From Amarolinea aalborgensis (GTDB taxonomy: Bacteria > Chloroflexota > Anaerolineae > SSC4 > Amarolineaceae), in contig NZ_UETR01000003.1 of NCBI RefSeq assembly GCF_900491745.1, forward strand, positions 310,001 through 374,000: 64,000 nt of DNA, given 5' to 3'. Under the pieces are notes generated by a model. It was given only the letters and a program-made list of their open reading frames with translations. It was not told where the DNA came from and made no database searches. Positions 28,349 through 44,685 of the stretch are shown one piece after another. Position 1 is the stretch's first letter. Every line of letters starts with the position of its first letter. The translations under genes and the position numbers were made by a program.

Positions 28349-30103
28349 TTACCACGCGTAGACTGCACCCTGGCTGCCCGATGTCACCATGCGGGCATAG
28401 CGCCGCAGGTAGTTGGGCAGATTGGGCCGCGTCACCGGCTGCCAGGCCGCGCGGCGCGCGGCAAATTCTTCTTCTGTCAACTCAACATCCACGCGACGGC
28501 CGAGAATGTCCACCGTCACCATATCGCCATCGCGCAGCAGGCCGATGGGGCCGCCGGCGGCCGCCTCCGGGCTGATGTGACCCACGCACGCGCCGCGGGT
28601 GCCGCCGCTAAAACGGCCATCGGTGATGAGCGCCACGCTGCTGCCCAGGCCCATGCCGGCGATTTGGCTGGTCGGCGCCAGCATCTCCTGCATACCCGGT
28701 CCGCCCTTTGGGCCTTCATAACGGATGACCACCACATGCCCTGGCTTGACCTTGCCGCCCAAGATGCCACTGACCGCATCTTCCTGCGAATCGAAGCAAA
28801 TGGCCGGCCCGCGGTGCCGCATCTGCTCCGGTGCGACGCCGGCGGTCTTGATTACCGAACCTTCCGGGGCCAGGTTGCCGAAGAGAATCGCCAGGCCGCC
28901 GGTCTCGCTGTAGGGATTCTGCAGGGTGCGGATACAGTCACGATCCTGACTGGCATGGTCCGCAATGTTCTCACCCAGGGTGCGGCCGGTGACGGTCTTG
29001 GCGTCCAGGTGCAGGGCGCCCGGCTTCTGGCTCAATTCATACAAAATGGCGCTGACGCCGCCGGCGCGTTCCACATCCTCGATGTGATAATGACTGCTTG
29101 GGCTGACTTTGCACAGCGTAGGCACCCGCGCCGACACCTCGTTGAAGCGAGAAATGGGGTAATCCACGTCAGCCTCGTGCGCCAGGGCGAGCACGTGCAG
29201 CACGGTGTTGGTCGAGCCGCCCATGGCCACATCCAGGGCCATGGCGTTGTCAATCGCCTCCGCAGTGACAATATCACGCGGCTTGAGGTCCAGGTCAATC
29301 AACTGCAGCAGCTGGCGGGCGGCCTGGCGAGCCAACTCCTCGCGCCGCGGATCCACAGCCAGGATCGTGCCGTTGCCCGGCAAAGCCAGACCCAGCGCTT
29401 CGCACAGGCAGTTCATCGAGTTGGCGGTGAACATACCAGCGCACGAGCCGCAGGTCGGGCAGCCAACATCCTCCAGCTCCTTCAGCTCCGCCGCGTTGAT
29501 CCTGCCAGCCTGATACGCGCCGACGCCCTCGAAGACACTGATGAGGTCCACCACCTTGCCGGCGCTGGTAACGCCCGCGCGCATGGGGCCGCCGCTGACG
29601 AAGATGGTCGGGATATTGAGGCGCATCGCGGCCATCATCATGCCAGGCGTGATCTTGTCGCAGTTGGGGATGCAAATCAGCCCATCGAACCAGTGCGCGG
29701 CCACCATGGTCTCCACGCTGTCTGCGATGATCTCACGGCTAGGCAAGCTATACTTCATGCCTGCGTGTCCCATGGCAATGCCATCGTCCACGCCAATGGT
29801 ATTGAACATGAACGGCACGCCGCCGGCCTCGCGAATGGCGCGACGCACCACTTCTCCAAATGCCTGCAGATGGACATGCCCCGGCACAATGTCCACGTAT
29901 GAATTGGCAATCGCAATGAACGGCTTGCTCATGTCGGCGTCGGTGACGCCCGTCGCCTTGAGCAGTGCGCGATGCGGCGCACGTTCAAAGCCGAACTTGA
30001 TCATGTCCGAACGCATGGCGCGGCGTTGACTGCGGCTGGAAGCCGCTCCACGAGCGGTTTCCTCGCTGGCACGCTGTGAGTCTTGACGTCCGTTTGTTGT
30101 CAT
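28349..30103 (-). CDS. ilvD: Dihydroxy-acid dehydratase
   Basis: 584 residues, full length for IlvD/Edd. It dehydrates 2,3-dihydroxy-3-methyl(iso)valerate to the 2-oxo acids, the step after IlvC in valine and isoleucine synthesis, using an iron-sulfur cluster in the cytosol. Cluster ligands lie in CIPNCDKITPGM and GCPTCGSCAGMFTANSMN; the metal-binding DDGIAMGH segment is also present. The first ~30 residues are a charged extension before the conserved RSDMIKFGFERAPHRALLKATG. The gene is on the same strand as the ilv/leu series but is separated from cimA by a plus-strand gene and has its own promoter region. Confidence 0.97.
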   Translation of the reverse strand: MTTNGRQDSQRASEETARGAASSRSQRRAMRSDMIKFGFERAPHRALLKATGVTDADMSKPFIAIANSYVDIVPGHVHLQAFGEVVRRAIREAGGVPFMFNTIGVDDGIAMGHAGMKYSLPSREIIADSVETMVAAHWFDGLICIPNCDKITPGMMMAAMRLNIPTIFVSGGPMRAGVTSAGKVVDLISVFEGVGAYQAGRINAAELKELEDVGCPTCGSCAGMFTANSMNCLCEALGLALPGNGTILAVDPRREELARQAARQLLQLIDLDLKPRDIVTAEAIDNAMALDVAMGGSTNTVLHVLALAHEADVDYPISRFNEVSARVPTLCKVSPSSHYHIEDVERAGGVSAILYELSQKPGALHLDAKTVTGRTLGENIADHASQDRDCIRTLQNPYSETGGLAILFGNLAPEGSVIKTAGVAPEQMRHRGPAICFDSQEDAVSGILGGKVKPGHVVVIRYEGPKGGPGMQEMLAPTSQIAGMGLGSSVALITDGRFSGGTRGACVGHISPEAAAGGPIGLLRDGDMVTVDILGRRVDVELTEEEFAARRAAWQPVTRPNLPNYLRRYARMVTSGSQGAVYAW

Positions 30104-30154
30104 AAATAATGAACCCCCGCCCTGTCTGAAGAAATGCAGCGCATGGCGACCTAT

Positions 30155-30182
30155 TTGACAATTCTAGTCGTTGCGCTATAAT
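30155..30182 (+). promoter_or_regulatory. Consensus sigma70 promoter for the small KOW-like gene
   Basis: TTGACA (30155-30160), 16-nt spacer, TATAAT (30177-30182): both hexamers are perfect. Transcription would begin near 30189, inside a 17-bp palindrome, giving a ~220-nt leader. Confidence 0.75.
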
Positions 30183-30188
30183 TGACCA
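30161..30188 (-). promoter_or_regulatory. Candidate ilvD promoter
   Basis: On the minus strand TGGTCA (30188-30183), 16 nt and TAGAAT (30166-30161). It is fully interleaved with the stronger plus-strand promoter at 30155-30182, so the two genes probably compete for polymerase. Confidence 0.45.
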
Positions 30189-30204
30189 TGACGCAGTGCG
30201 TCAT
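30188..30204. promoter_or_regulatory. 17-bp palindrome, candidate operator
   Basis: ATGACGCA-G-TGCGTCAT is a perfect inverted repeat with a single central base. It covers the predicted +1 region of the plus-strand promoter and abuts the -35 of the ilvD promoter. A bound regulator could control both genes. The regulator is not identified. Confidence 0.55.
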
Positions 30205-30407
30205 ATTGATTTCTTGTTAGCATGTGCGCCAGCGTTTGCGCAAGAACGTATTCCCCTGTGGTTATGCCGCCGGCGCTGGTTGATGCTTGGTCAAGCGTCG
30301 TTGCGAGGCAAATCCCACATGCCCACCGACTGTCAGGACCGAGCGACGCCTGACCTCGTGGTCAGGACACGGCCACGCGCGAGTGCTCAGTGAGCAAGGA
30401 GATGACT

Positions 30408-30599
30408 ATGGAGTCACAGAACTTCACACCAGGAATGACCGTTCGCGTGCGCGCCGGGCATCCCTTGGCTGGGATGTCAGGCACAATCGTTCGGGTCAAA
30501 CCAACGCATGTATGGGTTTTACTCTCCAACGGACACCAGACGCCGCTTCTCATCAGTGAGATCGAAGTCGTCGAAGAGCTGCTACCCAGCGGCTCGTAA
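30408..30599 (+). CDS. Small KOW-like beta-barrel protein
   Basis: 63 residues from the ATG at 30408, which has AAGGAG 6 nt upstream; alternative starts at 30390 (GTG) and 30402 are poorly spaced. The sequence (FTPGMTVRVRAGHPLAGMSG then TIVRVKPTHVWVLL) resembles a KOW/SH3-like small barrel, a fold often used for RNA or protein binding in ribosomal and NusG-type proteins. No specific function can be assigned. The gene has the only fully consensus promoter in the window and a long 5' leader, so it may be highly expressed. Confidence 0.75.
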   Translation: MESQNFTPGMTVRVRAGHPLAGMSGTIVRVKPTHVWVLLSNGHQTPLLISEIEVVEELLPSGS

Positions 30600-30606
30600 G
30601 CCACAC

Positions 30607-30674
30607 GGAGGCTGAATCAGAGACACTGAATCGGGAATCTTACATGTTGCATTCCTCAGTCAGCCTCCCTCTTT
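30607..30674 (+). terminator. Probable terminator after the KOW-like gene
   Basis: GGAGGCTGA (30607-30615) pairs with TCAGCCTCC (30660-30668), followed by CTCTTTC. The loop is long (44 nt), so confidence is moderate. Confidence 0.4.
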
Positions 30675-30692
30675 CAGCTTTCTTGATGTGCT

Positions 30693-30751
30693 CTGGCAGG
30701 GCCTGCGACCCCGATCCTTGCGGGGAAGACGGCGGTCGCAGGCTCTGCCAG
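30693..30751. repeat. Long palindrome between convergent genes
   Basis: An 18-bp stem (CTGGCAGGGCCTGCGACC with GGTCGCAGGCTCTGCCAG, one G-T pair) encloses a second small stem CCCCG...CGGGG. It lies between the KOW-like gene and the cimA stop and may end transcription on both strands or be a dispersed repeat. No T-run is present. Confidence 0.6.
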
Positions 30752-30790
30752 CAAGAATGACCATTCAGCCTTCTTTGTTCCTCTTACGAA

Positions 30791-32530
<1,740 letters not shown>

Positions 32531-32557
32531 CATGTTCTCCCCATCATTGAATCAGTG

Positions 32558-32592
32558 CAGATTTCAGATTACAGATTCAAGATTACGGATCT
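32558..32592. repeat. Heptamer array upstream of cimA
   Basis: In-phase heptamers CAGATTT, CAGATTA, CAGATTC, AAGATTA, CGGATCT form a degenerate family 1 half-element just before the cimA ribosome-binding site. The 32593-32758 stretch holds no convincing gene. Confidence 0.6.
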
Positions 32593-32758
32593 GCAACGAG
32601 TGAGCTTGAATCTTCCATCGTTTTTTGCACTCATCCGATAGAGGGGGCGCACGCCGCGGCGGCCTTGCCTGGCTGTGCACCCGAAACCACCATCCCGTAT
32701 CGCATAGAAACTCCCCATTGGCGCGGCGAGCTGACCGCGGCATGCATCATCGGCCGTT

Positions 32759-33529
32759 TCAGTCACGCAAATCAGCCAACGAATGGTACACATAGTTGGG
32801 CCAGATACCCTTGGCCAAGTCCTCCGGTCGGAACTTGCCGGTCTTGACCAAGGCGCCAAGCAGGCCCGCGCGCTGCGCGCCGGCCACGTCCACATCAATA
32901 TCGTCGCCGATCATGGCGACCCGCTCCGGCGGCAAACCAAGCATATTGATAGCCTGCTGAAAAAAGGCGCGTTCGGGTTTGCCCATGACCAGCGCGAAGC
33001 GGCCGGTCGCGAACTCAAGGGCAGTGACGAACGGGCCAGAGTCGAGCCGGAGGCCGTCAGCCGCACGCCAGTAACGGCTTTTACCCAGGGCAATGAAACC
33101 TGCGTTTTTCTCCAAGAGCAAGCGAAAGGCCTGGTTGAGCCTGTCGAACGTCCAGGCATCTCCCAAATCGCCAATGACGACGAAATCGGGATGGTCAGTG
33201 TCCTGCGGCACACCCTCAAATTCGGTCAACGCGTCGTCGAGCACAAGCAGGCACGCGCTGGCATGATGCTCACGCAGGTAATGAGCGGCCACCGACACCG
33301 GGTTCAGGATGTCATCCTCGTCTGCCTGCACCCCCATCCCCCGCAGCCGCGCGGCCAGGCTGGAACGGCTGCGCATCGTGCTGTTCGTCACGAAACGCAG
33401 CGGCACGCCGCGGTTGCGCAGCCAGGCCAGGGTGTCGCCTGCGCCGGGCAGCAGTTGATCGAACTGATAAACCGTGCCATCGAGGTCAATCAGCAGGGCG
33501 TCCACATGATTGAGAATACTCGCCGTCAT
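32759..33529 (-). CDS. HAD-IIA (NagD/LHPP-like) phosphatase
   Basis: 256 residues. HAD motif I is LLIDLDGTVYQFD, motif II FVTNST, a Lys near VMGKPERAFF, and motif III MIGDDIDVDVAGAQRAG. The C2 cap type and length match the NagD/PGP/LHPP group of sugar- or nucleotide-monophosphate phosphatases; the substrate is unknown. The ATG at 33529 follows AAAGGAC. It lies 11 nt after leuB on the same strand and is likely part of the branched-chain operon by read-through. No role in that pathway is known. Confidence 0.85.
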   Translation of the reverse strand: MTASILNHVDALLIDLDGTVYQFDQLLPGAGDTLAWLRNRGVPLRFVTNSTMRSRSSLAARLRGMGVQADEDDILNPVSVAAHYLREHHASACLLVLDDALTEFEGVPQDTDHPDFVVIGDLGDAWTFDRLNQAFRLLLEKNAGFIALGKSRYWRAADGLRLDSGPFVTALEFATGRFALVMGKPERAFFQQAINMLGLPPERVAMIGDDIDVDVAGAQRAGLLGALVKTGKFRPEDLAKGIWPNYVYHSLADLRD

Positions 33530-33540
33530 AGTCTGTCCTT

Positions 33541-34641
33541 TCACCTGATCGCGCGCACAACGTGCGCGCCGAGGGCTTCGGTCCCCACGCTGGTGCGGCC
33601 TGGTTCGGCAATATCGCCGGTGCGATAGCCAGCGGTAAGCACGGAGGCCACAGCCATTTCAACGGCCTGCGCGGCTTCTTCAAGCCCCAGGGAATGGCGC
33701 AGGAGCATGGCTGCGCTCAAGATGGCGCCTAGTGGATTGGCCAGACCTTTGCCAGCAATGTCGGGCGCAGAGCCATGAATGGGCTCATAGAGGCCGTGGG
33801 GAAAGCCAGCCTGGTTCAGGCTGGCGCCGATGGAAGCCGAAGGCAGCATGCCCATCGAGCCAGAAATCATGGAGGCTTCATCCGTCAGGATATCGCCAAA
33901 CAGGTTTTCGGTCACGATCACATCGAAGCTGGCCGGCCGGCGAATCAAGTGCATCGCCGCCGCATCCACCAACAGGTGCTCGAAAATCAAATCCGGAAAC
34001 TCACGCGCCATCACCTCCGTAGCCACGCGACGCCAGAGGCGTGAACTCGCCAGCACGTTGGCCTTATCCACCGATGTGAGCTTGCCGCGCCGCGCGTGCG
34101 CTGCCCGCGCGGCCAGGCGCACGACGCGCTCGATCTCAGGCCGCGTGTAGATCATCGTGTCAAAGGCCGTCTCGACCTCTCCCTCCGCGGCGGGCTGCGC
34201 CTCTTGCCGCGCCCCAAAATAGACGCCGCCGGTTAGTTCTCGCACCACGAGCAGGTCTACACCCCGCAGAATATCGGGCTTCAGGGTGCTGGCATTCATA
34301 AGTTCGGGCGCCACGGTGACTGGTCGCAGATTCGCAAACAACCCCAATGCTTTGCGAATACCCAACAGGCCCTGCTCTGGTCGCACCGATGCCGTTGGAT
34401 TGTCCCACTTTGGTCCGCCGACCGCGCCGAGCAGCACGGCGTCAGACGCCCGCGCCAGGCGTTCAGTCGCTTCGGGCAGCGGCGCGCCAACGGCATCTAT
34501 GGCGCAGCCTCCGATGAGCGCCGGTTCGAACTCGAACGTGTGTCCGAACCGGGCGGCCGCCGTCTGCAGAACGCGCACCGCCTGCTCGACTACTTCGGGG
34601 CCAATCCCATCACCGGCCAGAACCGCTATTTTTGCGTGCAA
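33541..34641 (-). CDS. leuB: 3-isopropylmalate dehydrogenase
   Basis: 366 residues. It oxidatively decarboxylates 3-isopropylmalate to 2-oxoisocaproate with NAD, and in CimA organisms also 3-methylmalate to 2-oxobutyrate. Seen: AVLAGDGIGPEVVEQAVRVLQ, LLGAVGGPKWDN, the substrate loop LRPVTV and LLVVRELTGGVYFG (Leu-pathway type), MLPSASIG and GLYEPIHGSAPDIAGKGLANP. The start is a TTG at 34641, behind a G-rich Shine-Dalgarno (GGGGGGTAAGG); no ATG fits the conserved N-terminus. A second paralogue (hicd, 56936-58000) serves lysine synthesis. Confidence 0.95.
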   Translation of the reverse strand: MHAKIAVLAGDGIGPEVVEQAVRVLQTAAARFGHTFEFEPALIGGCAIDAVGAPLPEATERLARASDAVLLGAVGGPKWDNPTASVRPEQGLLGIRKALGLFANLRPVTVAPELMNASTLKPDILRGVDLLVVRELTGGVYFGARQEAQPAAEGEVETAFDTMIYTRPEIERVVRLAARAAHARRGKLTSVDKANVLASSRLWRRVATEVMAREFPDLIFEHLLVDAAAMHLIRRPASFDVIVTENLFGDILTDEASMISGSMGMLPSASIGASLNQAGFPHGLYEPIHGSAPDIAGKGLANPLGAILSAAMLLRHSLGLEEAAQAVEMAVASVLTAGYRTGDIAEPGRTSVGTEALGAHVVRAIR

Positions 34642-34660
34642 TACCCTTACCCCCCCAGCG

Positions 34661-34779
34661 CCAATGCTGAATTGGGAATGCTGAATGATGAATGCAGAGC
34701 GCGTTCGTCGTTCAGCTTTCTGTGTTCTTTGTTCAGCATTCTTTGTTCAGCGTTCCTTGTTCAGCATTCCGTTCACGCG
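34661..34779. repeat. Heptamer palindrome, family 2 (largest copy)
   Basis: The left arm has phased heptamers AATGCTG, AATTGGG, AATGCTG, AATGATG, AATGCAG. The right arm has TTCAGCA, TTCTTTG, TTCAGCG, TTCCTTG, TTCAGCA. It fills the whole gap between the small gene and leuB and touches the small gene's stop codon. Confidence 0.8.
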
Positions 34780-34982
34780 TTGTAGCAGCGGACCAAATCA
34801 TCGAGCACGTCGTGCGATGGCGTCTCGACGGCCGTCTGCTGCCGCGCGGCTTCCGTTTCCAACCGGGCCAACAGGCCATCGTCGAGCATGGCCGGAAAAT
34901 GGCCGTTGGTGGCGCTCAACTCATACATCCAATGCGGCTGCATCACAGTCGCCCTTTGACATTTCAAAGCCAACAGAAACAT
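34773..34982 (-). CDS. Small protein between leuD and leuB
   Basis: 69 residues from the ATG at 34982, which has GGGAGA 5 nt upstream. The protein reads MFLLALKCQRATVMQPHWMYELSA-like at the start (shown only in part) and ends VLDDLVRCYNA. It has no signal peptide or recognisable family. Its position inside the leu genes, a good ribosome-binding site and 97 nt of spacing from leuD make translation plausible. It may be a pathway accessory, but nothing in the sequence says so. Confidence 0.5.
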   Translation of the reverse strand: MFLLALKCQRATVMQPHWMYELSATNGHFPAMLDDGLLARLETEAARQQTAVETPSHDVLDDLVRCYNA

Positions 34983-35079
34983 GATTGTCTCCCTACGAGC
35001 TGCTGGGTGCGGTATGCCGGCGTTTGTCCGCGCAAACGCCGCCCGTGCTGAAGGCTGCACAGCGCGCCCTGCTCAAGAT

Positions 35080-35685
35080 TCATTCTTCATCATCCAGCAG
35101 CGCCGATCCTTGCTGCTCGTACGTCGCAATGTTCGTCTCCTGGTGCAAAAGGTAGCTCAAATCATCAAGACCTTCTACCAGGCAGAGCTTGCGGTACGGG
35201 TCAATCTCGAATACGTACACATGGTTGCCGACAGTCACGGTTTGAGCCGGCAGGTCTATGCGGATCAAGGTGGAGGGCCTTTCCTCAACCCGGTCGAACA
35301 ATTCGCTTAGCGCGGCTGGCGTCAGCACCGCCAGCAGCAAGCCATTCTTGAGGCTGTTGTTGTAAAAAATGTCGGCAAAGTACGACGAGATGACCACCGC
35401 AAAGCCAGCATCCATGATGGCCCACGGGGCATGCTCGCGTGAACTGCCGCAGCCGAAGTTGCGCCCGGCCAGGAGAATGGCCGCGCCGGCGTACTGCGGC
35501 TGATTGAGGGGAAAGTCGGGTCGCGGCTGACCGTTGGCGTCTACGCGCCAATCGGCGAAGAGTCCTTTGCCCAACCCGGTGCGGGTGACGGTGGTCAAAT
35601 ACCGCGCCGGGATGATCTGATCGGTGTCCACATTTTCGGCCCGCAGAGGGCAGGCCGTCGCAGTCAAAGTCGTAAATTTATTCAC
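35080..35685 (-). CDS. leuD: 3-isopropylmalate dehydratase small subunit
   Basis: 201 residues, the usual length for the bacterial-type LeuD. With LeuC it isomerises 2- to 3-isopropylmalate and probably also citramalate to methylmalate. Signature: ENVDTDQIIPARYL at the start and GRNFGCGSSREHAPWAI, the swivelling-domain substrate loop. Translation begins at a GTG (35685) after GAAGGACG. It follows leuC by 12 nt. Confidence 0.95.
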   Translation of the reverse strand: MNKFTTLTATACPLRAENVDTDQIIPARYLTTVTRTGLGKGLFADWRVDANGQPRPDFPLNQPQYAGAAILLAGRNFGCGSSREHAPWAIMDAGFAVVISSYFADIFYNNSLKNGLLLAVLTPAALSELFDRVEERPSTLIRIDLPAQTVTVGNHVYVFEIDPYRKLCLVEGLDDLSYLLHQETNIATYEQQGSALLDDEE

Positions 35686-35697
35686 GGATATCGTCCT

Positions 35698-37098
35698 TCA
35701 GATCATGCTCCGCACGTCCACCACGCGGCCGTGCAACGCGGCGGCTGCGGCCATTATGGGGCTCATGAGGAAAGTGCGCGCGCCCTTGCCCTGGCGGCCC
35801 TCGAAGTTGCGATTGCTGGTGCTGGCGCAGTACTTACCGGCCGGCACCTTGTCTTCGTTCATGGCCAGGCACATGCTGCAGCCTGCGCCGCGCCATTCAA
35901 AGCCTGCTTCCTGGAAAATGCGGTCCAGCCCCTGGGCTTCAGCCGCCTGTTTGATCCATTTCGAACCAGGGACTACCAGCGCGCGCACGCCGTCGGCCAC
36001 GCGGCGTCCCTTCACCACGGCCGCCGCCGCGGTCAGATCTTCCAACCGCGAGTTCGTGCAGCTGCCAATGAACACGTAATCAATGGGCTGGCCCGCCATT
36101 GGCTGCCGCGGCTTGAGTCCCATGTAGGTCAACGCCTTGTCAAGGTTGGCGCGATCTTCGGCGCTGCTCATCTCATCGGGGCCAGGGATACGTTCGCTGA
36201 TGCCTACACCCATGCCTGGATTGGTGCCATACGTCACCATCGGTTCCAACTGCGAGCCGATCAGCGTCATCTCACGATCAAAAACCGCGTCGGCGTCGCT
36301 GACCAGGTTCTGCCAGCGCGTCACCGCGCGCGCAAAATCATCGCCCTGCGGCGCCAGGCGGCGTCCCCGAAGATAAGCAAAGGTTGTCTCATCAGGCGCA
36401 ATCATGCCGGCGCGCGCGCCTCCTTCGATGCTCATGTTGCAAATCGTCATGCGTTGTTCCATGGAGAGGCTGCGAATCAGCGAGCCGCGATACTCGATAA
36501 CGTGCCCAGTGCCGCCGCCTACACCAATCTGGCGAATGATCGCCAGAATGATATCTTTGGCTGTCACGCCAGGCGCCAACGCGCCTTCGACATTGATGGC
36601 AAAGGTCTTGGGTTTACTTTGCAGCAGGCACTGGGTTGCCAGGACATACGCCACTTCACTCGTCCCAATGCCGAAAGCCAATGCGCCAAACGCGCCGTGT
36701 GTGGAGGTGTGGCTGTCGCCGCAGACAATGGTCATGCCGGGCTGCGTAATGCCAAGCTCAGGGCCAATCACATGCACGATACCCTGTGTGTCGCCAGCAA
36801 TGTCAAACAACGTTACACCGAAGTCCGCGCAGTTCTCGCGCAGGGTGCGCACCTGGTGCGCCGCGTCCGACGGCCACAACGCGATGTCCATCGGTCGTGT
36901 GGGGATGGCATGATCCATCGTGGCAAAGGTGCGGTCAGGCCGGCGCACCTTGAGGCCGCGCTCACGCAGCATGGTAAATGCCTGCGGCGACGTCACCTCG
37001 TGGATCAAGTGCGCGTCCACATACAACACGGCTGGCGCCCCCGGGTCCTGGGCCACCACGTGACGATCCCAAACTTTCTCAAACAGCGTTTGTCCCAT
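35698..37098 (-). CDS. leuC: 3-isopropylmalate dehydratase large subunit
   Basis: 466 residues, standard for bacterial LeuC. [4Fe-4S] ligands are in FIGSCTNSRLEDL and GAGCSMCLAMNEDKV. Other landmarks are CGDSHTSTHGAFGALAFGIGTSEV and CASTSNRNFEGRQG. It forms the catalytic complex with LeuD. The start ATG is one base after the gltB stop, with AAGG at the end of gltB as ribosome-binding site, so the two are probably translationally coupled. A separate homologous pair (lysT/lysU) serves lysine. Confidence 0.96.
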   Translation of the reverse strand: MGQTLFEKVWDRHVVAQDPGAPAVLYVDAHLIHEVTSPQAFTMLRERGLKVRRPDRTFATMDHAIPTRPMDIALWPSDAAHQVRTLRENCADFGVTLFDIAGDTQGIVHVIGPELGITQPGMTIVCGDSHTSTHGAFGALAFGIGTSEVAYVLATQCLLQSKPKTFAINVEGALAPGVTAKDIILAIIRQIGVGGGTGHVIEYRGSLIRSLSMEQRMTICNMSIEGGARAGMIAPDETTFAYLRGRRLAPQGDDFARAVTRWQNLVSDADAVFDREMTLIGSQLEPMVTYGTNPGMGVGISERIPGPDEMSSAEDRANLDKALTYMGLKPRQPMAGQPIDYVFIGSCTNSRLEDLTAAAAVVKGRRVADGVRALVVPGSKWIKQAAEAQGLDRIFQEAGFEWRGAGCSMCLAMNEDKVPAGKYCASTSNRNFEGRQGKGARTFLMSPIMAAAAALHGRVVDVRSMI

Positions 37099-37099
37099 G

Positions 37100-43537
<6,438 letters not shown>

Positions 43538-43550
43538 GTCAAGCTCCCCA

Positions 43551-43617
43551 TGCCCAATGCTGAATGAGGAATGCGGCATGATGAGTGCAGAGGGCGTTCA
43601 TCATTCCGCATTTCCTT
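43551..43617. repeat. Heptamer palindrome, family 2
   Basis: CAATGCTGAATGAGGAATGCGG and the opposite arm CATCATTCCGCATTTCC (in part) lie between leuA and ilvC. The period is seven bases in both arms. Confidence 0.65.
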
Positions 43618-44640
43618 TTACGCGCCGCCCTGTCCTGGAACGACTTCGCGTGGATTGATCCACGGCATCATGCGGCGCAGATCGCGGCCCACTTGTTCCA
43701 ACTGGCTATCGCGTTCGCGCTCGCGCACGGCGTTGAACCAGGGGCGGCCCTGCGCATTTTCCTCGATCCATTCCTCGGCGTACGCGCCGGACTGAATGTC
43801 GGCCAGGATTTGCTTCATCGCCGCACGTGTCTGATCGGTGATGATCTTTGGCCCGGCGGTGTAGTCGCCATGCTCGGCCGTGTCGGAGACCGAATAGCGC
43901 ATGAAGCTCAAGCCGCCGCGATAGAACAAGTCCACAATCAGCTTCAATTCGTGCAGGCACTCGAAGTAAGCGACTTCGGGCTGATAGCCGGCGGCGACGA
44001 GCGTGTCGAAACCCGCCTTCACCAGCGCGCTGACGCCGCCGCACAGCACCGCCTGCTCGCCAAAGAGGTCGGTCTCGGTCTCCTCCGCAAAGGTGGTCTC
44101 AATGACGCCCGCGCGCGTGCCGCCGATGGCCTTGGCGTAGGCGAGGGCGTCGGCCAGGGCGTGGCCGCTGGCGTCCTGCTGCACGGCAACCAGGCAGGGC
44201 GTCCCGCCGCCTTCCTCGAAGACCTCGCGCACGCGGTGCCCTGGCGCTTTGGGCGCCACCATGCTGACATCTACAAAGGTCGGCGGCTGAATCTGGCCGA
44301 AACGAATGTTGAAGCCGTGCGCGAACATCAACGTTTTGCCAGGCGTCAACGCCTGTTCGATGCTCTCATGATACACACGAGCCTGCGTCGTGTCAGGCAG
44401 CAGAATCATGATCATGTCTGCCTCCATGCACGCGTCAGCCACCGTACGCACCGCCAGATCATGGGCTTCGGCCTGCGCCCAGCTCTTACTGCCCGCGTAA
44501 AGCCCTACCCGCACGTCACAGCCGCTGTCCTTCAGGTTGAGCGCATGCGCGTGGCCCTGGCTGCCATAACCTATCACCGCAATTTTGCGGCCCGCCAGCC
44601 GACCGAGATCGGCATCCGCATCGTAGAATATCTTCGCCAT
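43618..44640 (-). CDS. ilvC: Ketol-acid reductoisomerase
   Basis: 340 residues, class I length. It rearranges and reduces acetolactate or acetohydroxybutyrate with NAD(P)H and Mg. Cofactor loop VIGYGSQGHAHALNLKDSG; catalytic and metal residues in KAPGHRVREVFEEGGGTP, the DLFGEQAVLCGG helix and ECLHELKLIVDLFYRGG. AAGGGG precedes the ATG at 44640. It lies 45 nt after ilvN. Confidence 0.97.
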   Translation of the reverse strand: MAKIFYDADADLGRLAGRKIAVIGYGSQGHAHALNLKDSGCDVRVGLYAGSKSWAQAEAHDLAVRTVADACMEADMIMILLPDTTQARVYHESIEQALTPGKTLMFAHGFNIRFGQIQPPTFVDVSMVAPKAPGHRVREVFEEGGGTPCLVAVQQDASGHALADALAYAKAIGGTRAGVIETTFAEETETDLFGEQAVLCGGVSALVKAGFDTLVAAGYQPEVAYFECLHELKLIVDLFYRGGLSFMRYSVSDTAEHGDYTAGPKIITDQTRAAMKQILADIQSGAYAEEWIEENAQGRPWFNAVRERERDSQLEQVGRDLRRMMPWINPREVVPGQGGA

Positions 44641-44685
44641 GATTCCCCTTGTCTCCTCACGCTGGGCCGGCGCCAAGCCGCGCCC

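Noticed and set aside
32631..32705. 24-residue frame with GGGGAG before cimA as a leader peptide
   Set aside because: It has a good ribosome-binding site, but the peptide (MRYGMVVSGAQPGK, then Ala-rich) is not rich in branched-chain residues and no terminator follows.
43538..43579. N-terminal extension of LeuA
   Set aside because: It is encoded by a family 2 repeat; GGGGAG is spaced for the ATG at 43537.
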